A stretch of 64,000 nt of DNA from Streptacidiphilus fuscans (GTDB taxonomy: Bacteria > Actinomycetota > Actinomycetes > Streptomycetales > Streptomycetaceae), in NCBI RefSeq assembly GCF_015690355.1, contig NZ_JADPRT010000008.1, positions 200,908 through 264,907 of the forward strand, given 5' to 3'. The notes under the pieces were generated by a model. It worked only from the letters and a program-made list of their open reading frames with translations. It did no database searches and was not told the origin of the DNA. How positions within the stretch are numbered: position 1 is the first letter of the stretch; every line of letters starts with the position of its first letter. A program made the position numbers and the translations under genes. Shown here one piece after another: positions 43,838-52,400 of the stretch.

Positions 43838-45768
43838 TGTGCCGTCATCTTGCCTACCTCGGCCCGTCCGCGACCTTGGAGGAACTGCTGCTGCGGCCCG
43901 CGCACGGGCTGTACGAGCAGTCCTGGGCGCCGCGACGGCAGACCCACGGGACCGTCAACGCCGACGGCTTCGGCGTCGGCTGGTACCCGGAGCTGCCCGA
44001 GCCGTCGGAACCGCAGCAGCCGGGTCTGCCCGGGCAGCAGGGTCCGCCCAGGCAGCCGGGACAGGCCGGGCGGTCGGAGGAGGCCGCGCCCGCCCCCGTC
44101 CCGTTCCGCTACCGGCGGGCCGTGCCGATCTGGGCCGACGCCAACCTGCCCGACCTGGTCCGCTCGGTCCGCAGCCCCGCCGTGCTCGCGGCGGTCCGCT
44201 CGGCCACGGCGGGCACCAGCCAGGACGAGTCCGCCGCCGCGCCCTTCCGCGACGGCCGCCACCTTTTCAGCCACAACGGCGCGGTCCCCGACTGGACCCG
44301 GCTGCCCGACGCGATCGCCGCAGGGCGCGGCCCGGGCGCGGGCGCACCGCTGGGCGCCGCCGACCTGCTCGCCCTGGAGGCGCACAGCGACACCGCGCTG
44401 CTCTGGGCAATGCTGGTGCGCCGCCTGCGCCGGGGCGAGCCCGCGGGCGGAGCGCTGGCGGCGCTGGTCCGACAAGTCGCGTCGGTCCGCCCCGACGCGC
44501 GGCTGAACCTGCTGCTGACCGACGGCGAGGCGATCACCGCCACCCGCTTCGGCGACACCCTCTGGTACCGGCACACGCCTGGCCGCGTGCTCGTCGCCTC
44601 CGAGCCTGACGACGTGCCGGGGACGGCCACAACGGGCCACTGGCAGGAGGTTCCCGACCACTCCCTGTTGCTCGCCACCCGGGCGCGGGTCCGCATCGTC
44701 CCGCTCAGGCCCGCCAGAAGACCGCAACGAACCCCACTTCGGCCCTTCCCGGGCAGGAACGAACCGGAGACGCACGACATGATCACGGATCGCTCGCGCT
44801 TCACGCTGGACAACCGGCTCCCGGCCGACCACCTCACCAACGCCCTGCGCAAGGACGTCACCGAGGGCCTGACGGCCCGTCCGAAGACACTGCCGCCCAA
44901 GTGGTTCTACGACGCGCAGGGGAGTGAGCTGTTCGAACAGATCACCGGGCTCCCCGAGTACTACCCGACCCGCGCCGAGCAGGAGATCCTCACCCGCCGC
45001 GCCCCCGAGATCGCCGCCCTGACCCGCGCCGCGACCCTCTTCGAACTCGGCTCCGGCTCCTCGCGCAAGACCCGGCTGCTGCTCGACGCGCTCACCGCTG
45101 CGGGAACGCTCTCCTGCTACGCACCGCTCGACGTCAGCCCCAGCGCGCTGGAGCAGGCGGGCGCGGCCCTGGTCCGCGACTACCCGGGGCTGCGCGTGGC
45201 CGCGACCGTCACCGACTTCGAGGCCGACCTCACCCTCCCGCCGGACGCGCCGGGGCCCCGGCTGATCGCGTTCCTCGGCAGCACCATCGGCAACCTCGAC
45301 CCGGAGCAGCGCGCCGCCTTCTACCGCTCCCTGCGCCGCACGCTCAGCGCCGACGACGTCCTGCTCCTCGGCGCGGACCTGGTCAAGGACCCCAAGGTCC
45401 TGGTCCGCGCCTACGACGACAGCGCGGGTGTGACGGCGGAGTTCAACAAGAACGTGCTCAACGTCATCGACCGCGAGCTGGAGGCCGACTTCGACCCCGA
45501 CGCCTTCGCCCACGTCGCGCTCTGGAACGACCAGGAGGAGCGCATCGAGATGCACCTGCGCTCCCTGCGCGCCCAGTCCGTCAAGGTCCCCGCCCTCGAC
45601 CTCTCGGTCGACTTCGCACCGGACGAGCTGATGCGCACGGAGATCTCGTGCAAGTTCCGCCGCGACTCACTCACCACGGAGCTCGCCGCCTCGGGCCTCA
45701 CCGTCCGCCACTGGTGGACCGACGAGGCCGAACGCTTCGCCCTCCTCCTGGCGGTCCCCAGCCGCTGA
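43837..45768 (+). CDS. egtC-egtD: EgtC amidohydrolase fused in frame to EgtD histidine methyltransferase
   Basis: One uninterrupted frame of 643 residues. Residues 1 to about 297 are EgtC, a class II glutamine-amidotransferase-fold hydrolase with the nucleophile Cys2 (MCRHLAYLG), which removes glutamate from the EgtB product. Residues 315-643 are EgtD, the SAM-dependent enzyme that trimethylates histidine to hercynine: LPPKWFYDAQGSELFEQIT, LFELGSGSSRKTRLLL, FLGSTIGNLDPEQR and RTEISCKFRR. A basic linker RPARRPQRTPLRPFPGR joins them. An internal ATG at 44779 (MITDRSRFTLDN) is the usual EgtD start and has GGAG about 9 bases upstream, so separate EgtD may also be made. The two are normally separate genes. 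Confidence 0.92.
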   Translation: MCRHLAYLGPSATLEELLLRPAHGLYEQSWAPRRQTHGTVNADGFGVGWYPELPEPSEPQQPGLPGQQGPPRQPGQAGRSEEAAPAPVPFRYRRAVPIWADANLPDLVRSVRSPAVLAAVRSATAGTSQDESAAAPFRDGRHLFSHNGAVPDWTRLPDAIAAGRGPGAGAPLGAADLLALEAHSDTALLWAMLVRRLRRGEPAGGALAALVRQVASVRPDARLNLLLTDGEAITATRFGDTLWYRHTPGRVLVASEPDDVPGTATTGHWQEVPDHSLLLATRARVRIVPLRPARRPQRTPLRPFPGRNEPETHDMITDRSRFTLDNRLPADHLTNALRKDVTEGLTARPKTLPPKWFYDAQGSELFEQITGLPEYYPTRAEQEILTRRAPEIAALTRAATLFELGSGSSRKTRLLLDALTAAGTLSCYAPLDVSPSALEQAGAALVRDYPGLRVAATVTDFEADLTLPPDAPGPRLIAFLGSTIGNLDPEQRAAFYRSLRRTLSADDVLLLGADLVKDPKVLVRAYDDSAGVTAEFNKNVLNVIDRELEADFDPDAFAHVALWNDQEERIEMHLRSLRAQSVKVPALDLSVDFAPDELMRTEISCKFRRDSLTTELAASGLTVRHWWTDEAERFALLLAVPSR

Positions 45769-45804
45769 CCGCCGCTCCGCTTCTGCACCCGCAGCAGGAC
45801 AGGA

Positions 45805-45835
45805 AGGACCCGGCCGGACATTCCGGTCGGGTCCT
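45805..45835 (+). terminator. Rho-independent-type hairpin after the egt operon
   Basis: A 14-base stem, AGGACCCGGCCGGA paired with TCCGGTCGGGTCCT (one mismatch), encloses a 3-base loop and is followed by CTTGTT. It lies 37 bases after the egtD stop and is a good terminator candidate. Confidence 0.8.
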
Positions 45836-46483
45836 CTTGTTCTCCGGGAACTGTGCAGGTCCCGTATTCCGTTTGACATCCGACTGCCCCTGTTGCCAGT
45901 GGCACACGTTTGGTAATGTACACGCCAGCGCAGTTCAACCCCCTGAACTGCGGAAACGCCGCCATGATCGCGCAACAGTCCCGGGGTTGTTTCAGTGCGC
46001 CCCCGGCAGGAGCCCAGGACCGCCGGTGGTGGAGAGCCGTGGGCACAGCGCCCGCGGCGACGGCTGGTGATCAGCCAGCGAGTGGAGCTTGGAGACCCGA
46101 GGTCGCCGCGCCACTCCTGATCGGCGGCACCCGGCTCCAGCTGACCCGTTCCGGATGCGGTGGAGATTTTCCCTGGCAGGCCACCTGGCCATGTGTCGAC
46201 GTGTTCGGCCGGCGTCATCCGGACTCTGGCCGTGCGCTTGCCGGTCACGTAGGTGTGGATCGCCCTGCGGTCTTGTGCAGGTGCCGGGCGACCCCGGAAG
46301 TAGTCCACCCCCAGCGGTGGAGCGCATTCGCGCCCACGTCTTCCTCCTGAGTCAACATGAGCGGAGAGGGCTCCCTCGAACTGGCGCGTGGTCAGAGACC
46401 GCCAGTGTTCGGGGGAGCCCCGCCCGTTCTACGGGCGGGACACAGGTGGGGAGATTCACAGAGCCGGGCTGAGGAACTTCACC
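45836..46483. other. Gene-poor junction segment upstream of the IS
   Basis: About 650 bases with no convincing gene on either strand; open frames here have no ribosome-binding site or recognisable motif. Toward the right, arms 46368-46386 and 46400-46420 form an inverted repeat (GGGCTCCC...GGGAGCCC), followed at once by a second hairpin CCGCCCG-TTCTA-CGGGCGG (46420-46438). These may be a terminator pair or the worn end of another mobile element. This is where core-like gene order gives way to the accessory region. Confidence 0.45.
46476..46483 (+). repeat. IS target-site duplication, left copy
   Basis: ACTTCACC immediately left of the left inverted repeat, identical to 48533-48540 on the other side of the element. 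Confidence 0.93.
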
Positions 46484-46505
46484 GGCTCTGGCCGGAAGTC
46501 CGTGA
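46484..46505 (+). repeat. IS left terminal inverted repeat
   Basis: 22 bases starting GGCTCTGGCCGGAAGTCCG; it pairs with 48511-48532 with a single mismatch (G versus A at the eighth base). Confidence 0.93.
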
Positions 46506-46560
46506 AAGGCCAGGTCAGCGGCTGGCATGCTGAATCGTTTCCTCGCGGCATCTCCTCGGT

Positions 46561-48147
46561 ATGGGCCTACGCGCGATCGAGGATGTGCTGTTTCCCGGAG
46601 TCGATGTTGATTTGGAGCGGCTGATCGTCAGCCCGCAACTACTGCTGATCGAGGCGGCGGCACGCGGGAGGCCGCCGCGGTGCCCGGACTGCGCGACGCT
46701 CGGCCGACGCGTCCACTCGTCCTACTGGCGGATGCTGGGCGAGCGTCCCGCGATCGGCCGGAAGCTCGCGATACGCCTGCGGGTCCGCCGCTACTTCTGC
46801 GACCGCAAGCGGTGCGGCCGGCTGACCTTCGTCGAGCAGGTCGAGGGTCTGAGCGAGCGCTACCGCCGCGCCAGCCTCGGGCTCAAGCAGTGGTTGCGGG
46901 CGGTCGCGGTCGAGCTCGGCGGCCGGCCAGGCGAGCGCCTGTGTCGTGCGCTCAACCTCCAGGCTGGCCGCACCCGCCTGCTGGAACTGCTGGAGGCGCC
47001 CGAGGTCCCGGCCCGCGCGCCGCGGGTGCTCGGCGTGGACGAGTTCGCGTTCCGCAAGGGCCGCACCTACGGCACCGTGCTGGTCGACATCGAGGCCGCC
47101 ACCGTGGTGGACGTGCTGCCGGACCGCACCTCGGAGACCTTCGCCGCCTGGCTCCGCGATCACCCCGGCGTCGAGGTCGTATGCAGAGACCGGGCCACCG
47201 CCTACACGAAGGCGGTCAAGGAGGCGGCACCGGACGCGATCGAGGTCGCCGATCGCTGGCATTTGCTACAGAACCTTGGTGCCGCAGTCGAGAAGACCTG
47301 CCAGCAGCATCGCGCCTGCCTGCGCAAACAGGCCGAGCAGGACGAACCGGCCGAGGCCCCGGTCGTGGTGCTGCCCATGACCGTGCTGCCGAAGACGCCG
47401 ATCGTCGACCGCACCCGCGACCGGTATCAGGATGTCCACAGGCTGCTGAAACGGGGCTGGACGATCAGCACGATCGGCCGCCACCTCCAACTCGACCGCA
47501 AGACCGTCCGACGCTTCCGCGATACACCGCTGGACGAACTCCTCGCCTGTGCAAAGGACTTCGGCGCACACCGCCGCGAACAGTTGCGGCCGTTCATGCC
47601 CTACCTGCACATCCGCTTCGCCGCCGGGATCACCAGCGGCCGGCAGCTCTTCGACGAGATCGACGAACGCGGCTACACCGGCAGCATCCAAGCCCTCCGC
47701 CAGTACCTGGCCCGGCTGCGCGAAGGGACCATCGAACCGGTCCGCGCCGACCTGCCCAGCCCCCGCCGCATCACTTCCTGGATCATGCGTCTCCGTGACG
47801 CGCTCACCGAGCTGGAGGAGGAGCGCCTGCAGGACGTGAAGATCGCCTGCCCGGACATCGCCCGCGCCTGTGACCTGGCTCGTTCCTTCCACGACCTGCT
47901 CACCAACCGTCGTGGCCAGCTCCTCCCGGAGTGGATTCGCCAAGCCGAACAGAACGCTCCGGCGCCGGTCCGGTCCTTCGCAGGGTTCCTGCGCCAGGAC
48001 CTCGACGCCGTCACCGCCGGCCTCACTCTTGAGTGGAGCTCCGGGAAGGTCGAAGGGCACGTCAACAAGGTCAAGATGCTCAAGCGCACCATGTTCGGTC
48101 GGGCCTCATTCAGGCTTCTGCGGATCCGCATCCTCACGCACCCGTGA
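46561..48147 (+). CDS. ISL3-family transposase
   Basis: Full-length transposase of 528 residues. The N-terminal zinc finger is C41/C44 with C80/C85 (CPDC...CDRKRC). The catalytic domain shows D160 in LGVDEFAFRKG, D231 in VADRWHLLQN, and E498 in GKVEGHVNKVKMLKR, the DDE set of ISL3 elements. A second helix-turn-helix (WTISTIGRHLQLDRKTVRRF) lies in the insertion between the catalytic residues. The ATG is about 77 bases inside the left inverted repeat. No frameshift or stop is seen, so the protein should be functional. Confidence 0.95.
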   Translation: MGLRAIEDVLFPGVDVDLERLIVSPQLLLIEAAARGRPPRCPDCATLGRRVHSSYWRMLGERPAIGRKLAIRLRVRRYFCDRKRCGRLTFVEQVEGLSERYRRASLGLKQWLRAVAVELGGRPGERLCRALNLQAGRTRLLELLEAPEVPARAPRVLGVDEFAFRKGRTYGTVLVDIEAATVVDVLPDRTSETFAAWLRDHPGVEVVCRDRATAYTKAVKEAAPDAIEVADRWHLLQNLGAAVEKTCQQHRACLRKQAEQDEPAEAPVVVLPMTVLPKTPIVDRTRDRYQDVHRLLKRGWTISTIGRHLQLDRKTVRRFRDTPLDELLACAKDFGAHRREQLRPFMPYLHIRFAAGITSGRQLFDEIDERGYTGSIQALRQYLARLREGTIEPVRADLPSPRRITSWIMRLRDALTELEEERLQDVKIACPDIARACDLARSFHDLLTNRRGQLLPEWIRQAEQNAPAPVRSFAGFLRQDLDAVTAGLTLEWSSGKVEGHVNKVKMLKRTMFGRASFRLLRIRILTHP

Positions 48148-48165
48148 TCGATGGAGGCGGGGCTC

Positions 48166-48474
48166 GTGCAGACTCCTGTCATGGCGCACTCGCAGAAGCA
48201 CATGTACGAGATGGTCGACGCCCTCGTCTCGGCAGGCAACGGCTTCCGTCCACGGCCACCGGGCCTGGGCTCAGACCCGTTCTGGCTGACTGCGGGCAAC
48301 CCGGTCTGCTACCTGGATGCATCCATCGACTTCGCCGTCGCCAAGACGGTGCCAGGCCAGCCAGTGGATCTTGTAGTTGACGAGGACAACGACCTGATCT
48401 TCTGCAAGCTGTGCTGGACGGCGATCCAGGGGCCGACGCACCGCGTCGAGACGGTGTGGAATCACCCGCGCTGA
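48166..48474 (+). CDS. Passenger ORF inside the ISL3 element, unknown function
   Basis: Reading frame of about 102 codons between the transposase stop and the right inverted repeat. The GTG at 48166 is chosen because GGAGG (48153-48157) lies 8 bases upstream; ATGs at 48151 and 48181 are alternatives. The protein begins VQTPVMAHSQKHMYEMVDALVSAG and ends in an acidic-to-hydrophobic segment VDLVVDEDNDLIFCKLCWTA. I recognise no domain. There is a CKLC pair that might bind metal. It travels with the element, so it may be cargo or an accessory transposition protein. Confidence 0.6.
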   Translation: MQTPVMAHSQKHMYEMVDALVSAGNGFRPRPPGLGSDPFWLTAGNPVCYLDASIDFAVAKTVPGQPVDLVVDEDNDLIFCKLCWTAIQGPTHRVETVWNHPR

Positions 48475-48510
48475 GTTGACCGAACGGCGTCGGCTCGTGC
48501 GCCGGAGGCA

Positions 48511-48532
48511 TCACGGACTTCCGGTCAGAGCC
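48511..48532 (-). repeat. IS right terminal inverted repeat
   Basis: 22 bases on the top strand starting TCACGGACTTCCGGTCAGAG, the inverted partner of 46484-46505. Confidence 0.93.
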
Positions 48533-48540
48533 ACTTCACC
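48533..48540 (+). repeat. IS target-site duplication, right copy
   Basis: ACTTCACC immediately right of the right inverted repeat. Confidence 0.93.
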
Positions 48541-48844
48541 CGAGCGCGGTCAGCACTTCAACGCCCTGCTCCGCCGGGCCGCCCTCCGCCACATCCGGTT
48601 TCACGATCTCCGGCGCTCGGCGGCCACCCTGCTCCTGGAGCAGGGCGTCGAACTGGTCATCATCAAGGAGCTGCTGGGCCATGCCCACATCGGCGTGACC
48701 GCGACGGTCTACGCCCACGTCCGCCTCCGCCTCCAGCACGACGCCATCAACCTCCTCGGCCACGCCCTCCGCGACGCCGCCGAACCCGCCACCGTGCCGG
48801 ACGGCGACAACGGCCCATCACTTTGTGCAGCACCCGTCCGCTGA
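48533..48844 (+). pseudogene. Tyrosine integrase, C-terminal remnant
   Basis: About 103 codons of a phage/ICE-type tyrosine recombinase. The remaining catalytic boxes are HDLRRSAATLLLEQG (Arg), LLGHAHIGVT (His) and the nucleophile Tyr in TVYAHVRLRL. The N-terminal DNA-binding half and the first catalytic Arg are missing. The frame is cut at its 5' side exactly by the IS target duplication. The sequence on the other side of the IS, joined through the duplication, does not continue an integrase frame and meets a stop at 46470-46472, so the gene was already truncated or the left flank has been rearranged. It is evidence of a former integrated element. Confidence 0.85.
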
Positions 48845-48944
48845 CGTTGCCGTCAACTACTGCCGTCAGACATATCACAGGCCCCACCGGAGACACGTCT
48901 GATGGAGCCTCTGATGCCTTACTTGCCTCAAGGAGCGAACACGG

Positions 48945-49385
48945 TCAATCGAGCGTAAATATTGTCAGCGTTGGCCCATATGAATCGGGGCTGGAGTCCA
49001 ATGCAACCCGGAACCTCTTGGCCGGAAAAGCTTCGCGTGCCGCCGAAATCCACATATTAGCGATCTTCGGTGCAATCGCAGAAACTGCTCGATATTCTGC
49101 GTCGGATTCCAACCTGAAGAGATCCCATAGGTGCACTTCATTAACCACGCCCTCGATTGAGGCGCGATCGCCCTCCAGGCGCTCAATCCATGCATCGACG
49201 GCCTCTTCGTTAAACGCAGACTTTAGAAGCACCATTCCCTGATATTCAACGAAGTCAGGCCGGAAAATCTCAACCAGGGCAAAGGCGTGCGCCACTGGCA
49301 CATGCGCTGCACAGAAGGTCTTCGGGTCGAAGTCCCCAACGATGTCAACCCAGGCTGCAATCTCTGGAAGCTCCGTCGGATCCAC
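48945..49385 (-). CDS. Candidate immunity protein for the Rhs toxin tip
   Basis: Protein of about 146 residues, acidic (many Asp and Glu), no signal peptide or membrane segment, so cytoplasmic. No family is recognised. It is immediately downstream of the Rhs toxin gene on the same strand, where immunity genes for polymorphic toxins sit. The GTG at 49385 is chosen because GAGGAGGG lies 7 bases upstream; an upstream GTG at 49409 overlaps the toxin stop but lacks a site. Base composition is lower in GC than the surroundings (33 of 60 in one line), like the toxin tip, which suggests the two moved in together. Confidence 0.7.
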   Translation of the reverse strand: MDPTELPEIAAWVDIVGDFDPKTFCAAHVPVAHAFALVEIFRPDFVEYQGMVLLKSAFNEEAVDAWIERLEGDRASIEGVVNEVHLWDLFRLESDAEYRAVSAIAPKIANMWISAAREAFPAKRFRVALDSSPDSYGPTLTIFTLD

Positions 49386-49408
49386 GCGGCTTCCCTCCTC
49401 GTTACTCA

Positions 49409-52400
49409 CTAGCAGAATCCAACCTGAGGAATATCGCCCTCTCCCGTAGGAACCGCAGTCTTTCCTTGCACGGCATAGATCTTCCCATCAGCCCCGACAT
49501 TGTGCGTGAAGGTCTGCAGATGCGGAGTTTCCACCGCAGGGTTCCCGTGTGCCGCTCCAACTAGGTCAACCCGGTACAGAATGATGCCCTGGCTGTCATA
49601 GACTGCATAGTTGGTCATTTCTCCATGGAAGCCTAGTCGATAGAGAACTCCATTTTCAGGCCCACCCGCACCAAAGGCACCTCCGACTGGGAACTTTCCT
49701 CCCCCCGTCCATTCCTGTGCATTAGACCACGGGTTCACTGGCGAGTCATTGTGGACCAAGATCGGGACACTGCCCGCCACAACATAGTACGTGTGGATGT
49801 CGGCCACGGTGAGGTTGTACGTGACGATGTGGCCGGTGTAGTTCCGGATCTTGGTCACGGTGGCGACGGCTCCGCTGGGTTCGCGAAGGTGGTCGCCGAG
49901 GCGGAGGTCTGCTGCGTTGGTCCAGCGTTGGGTGGTGTTGTCCCAGTAGGGGTGGTGCTGGGTTGAGGTAAGGCCTTGATCGCCGTGGGTCGTGTGAATG
50001 GTGAGGTCGGTGAAGTCGGTGTCGGTGAGGGTCTTGATGACTGCTGTGACGATTTCCGGCTGCGTGCGGCCGGTGAGGGGGTCGGTTGCGGTGACACTGT
50101 CGCCGACCCTGATTTGGCTGATGGGTTTGGATCCCCCGTCGGCGAGCAGTACTGGAGTGGTCGCCGGGAAGCTGTTCGTGGCGCACTCGGCGGTGGCCAG
50201 CCCCTTGAGCAGCTGACCGAGTTTGCTACTCCCCGATTCCGCCGCGGCAGTATCGGCCCCTGCAAGGGAGTCCAGCAGCCCTGCTGCCCCATCGGCCGGC
50301 CCGCATGCGAGGGCACAGTTCGCGATGTCGCATGCGCTCTGGTCTTTGTCTCCGCTGGCTGTGCACTTGTACCAGGGGATGACGATCGACATGTCTGCCA
50401 GCGCGGACAGCATCTTCTGGCCCGCGGCGTTGGACGCGTCCATCTGGGCCTGGGTCATGCAGCCTGTGAACCGGTTGCAGTAGCCCGGGGCTACGACTGG
50501 CTTGTTGTAGTAGTCCAGGATCTCCTGGAGGATCTTGTCGATCTTGGCTTGCCTGGCTGCGGCTGCCGCCGCGGCTGCAGCTGCCGCATCAGCCGCGTGT
50601 GCTTCGGCCTGGGCGGCGGGGTCGTTGTTGGCCTCCTGCCCCTCCTGCCCGATTGACTGTGCGCCCTCCTGGCCGCTGGTGACCTCGTCGTGGACGCAGG
50701 TGGCGTCGCACTCGCCGTTGTTGTCGGGGTTATAGACGTGGAGGCCGTTGGCATCGGTCGAGTTGACGGGGTCGTTGTTGGCGTAGGCGTAGCCGTTCCA
50801 TTGCTGGGGGCTGGCGCTGGTGTCAAGGATCGGGTCAGGGCTGAGGAAGCGACCTGTTGAGGGCTGGTATTCGCGGGCGCCGAGGTTCGTGAGTCCAGTG
50901 GTCGGGTCCTGGGTGCCGCCGACGAAGCCCTTGTCGCTGTATCCGTTGGCCACCGTCCAGTTGGGGCTGGCAGTGCGCGGGTTGCCGAAGGGGTCCAGGT
51001 AGCGGCGGGTTTCGGCGAGGTTGCTGTTGTTGTTGAGGTCGAGGCTGGCCGTGCCGTGGGGGTCGCTGGCCTGGAAGTTGAGCAGGCTTCCTTCACGGAC
51101 GATGGTCAGCCCGTTGGGCTCGTCGTAGGTCCGGGTGTCGGTCAGGACGTTGGTGCTGCTGTTGAAGGTGGCTTCGTCGGCGCCGAGGAAGATGGTGGTG
51201 CTGGTGCCCACCGTCCGCAGGAGCGGGTTACCGTCCGCGTCGTAGATGTAGGAGGTGGTGGTAGAGCTGCCGGCAGGCTTGTCGGTTTCGAGGTGGCCTT
51301 CGGGATCCCAGGTGAGGTTGGTGGTGCCGGGGGTCGAGGAGATGGCGGTGGTGTTGCCGTCCGCGTCGTACTGGTAGGCGGTTGAGCCTGGGTTGCCGGG
51401 GCCGGTGCTGGAGGTGGAGAGGAGGGCGTGGGGTCCGCCGGTGCCGCCGCCGGTGTTGGGGGCGGTGGTGGGGGTGTTGTTCTGGCCGGGCTTGAAGACC
51501 TGGTTGGTGGTGATGTCGTCCGCAGTGATGCCGGCGGTGTTGTGCTGGACGAGTGTGGTGCGGTTGCCGGTCTGGTCGTAGCCGTAGCTGGTCCAGTACG
51601 GCGCGGGTCCGCCGACAGTCGTCTTCGCTTGGCCGGTCGCGCCGGAAGTCGGCGTGGCGTTGCTGCAGTTGCCGATGCCGGCGATGGACGGTGCTGCGGC
51701 GAGGGTGACCTTGCCGGTATCGCTCCAGGCCGTGGTGAGCCGGCCGAGGTAGTCGTACCCGAAGCACTGCAGGTCGGTGCTGGCTCCGCCGTCGGCGACG
51801 TCTTGCGCCGAGGTGAGCTGCCCGGCCTGATTGTAGGTGTAGTTGTACTGGTCGACAGAGCCGTTGGTGGAGGTCTGCTTGTCGATGTAGTCGTTGACGA
51901 CGCGGCCGGTGGCCTGGTCGTAGACGGCTGACGCGACGACCTGGTGGCCCCACGGGTTCAGGGTGGTGCGGACGGGGCGGCCGTAGGCGTCGTAGTCGGT
52001 CGCCTCGTCGTAGGTGGTGGTGCTGGAGCCGTTGTCGGTCATGACGCCGTTGACGTCGTAGCCGTAGTTGATGGTCTCCACGGCCTGCGCAGTCGTGGTC
52101 GTGGTGCCCACGGTGCGGGCGACTGCACCGTCCTGACCAGCTGTCAGGTTGCCGGTGATGGGGTCATAGGCGGCGCGGGTGGTGTAGGTGAAGGGTGTGC
52201 TGCCTTGCCCGACGACGCTTCCGGGGAGCGTGGTGGTGGTGCCTGTGGAGTGGTAGCTGTTGTCGTAACCGAGGGTCGTCTCGGTGTAAGCAGGACCTGT
52301 GGCTCCGGCGGTGTAGCGGGTGGCGGAAGCAGCCTGGCCGAGGCCACCGCTGACGGTGTCATAGGTCCAGCCGGCGAGCTGGTTCGCAGCGCTGACACTG

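Larger units (their letters stand above)
46484..48532 (+). mobile_element. Complete ISL3-family insertion sequence
   Basis: Element of 2049 bases. The left end GGCTCTGGCCGGAAGTCCGT and the right end (its inverted copy) match over 22 bases with one difference. The flanks carry an identical 8-base target duplication, ACTTCACC, at 46476-46483 and 48533-48540; 8 bases is the usual ISL3 duplication length. Inside are an intact transposase and a small passenger reading frame. Intact ends, duplication and DDE residues suggest a recent insertion that may still be mobile. Confidence 0.95.

Noticed and set aside
45910..46350. 146-codon plus-strand frame in the junction before the IS
   Set aside because: No ribosome-binding site, no domain, and overlapping frames on both strands look equally random. 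Treated as noncoding.
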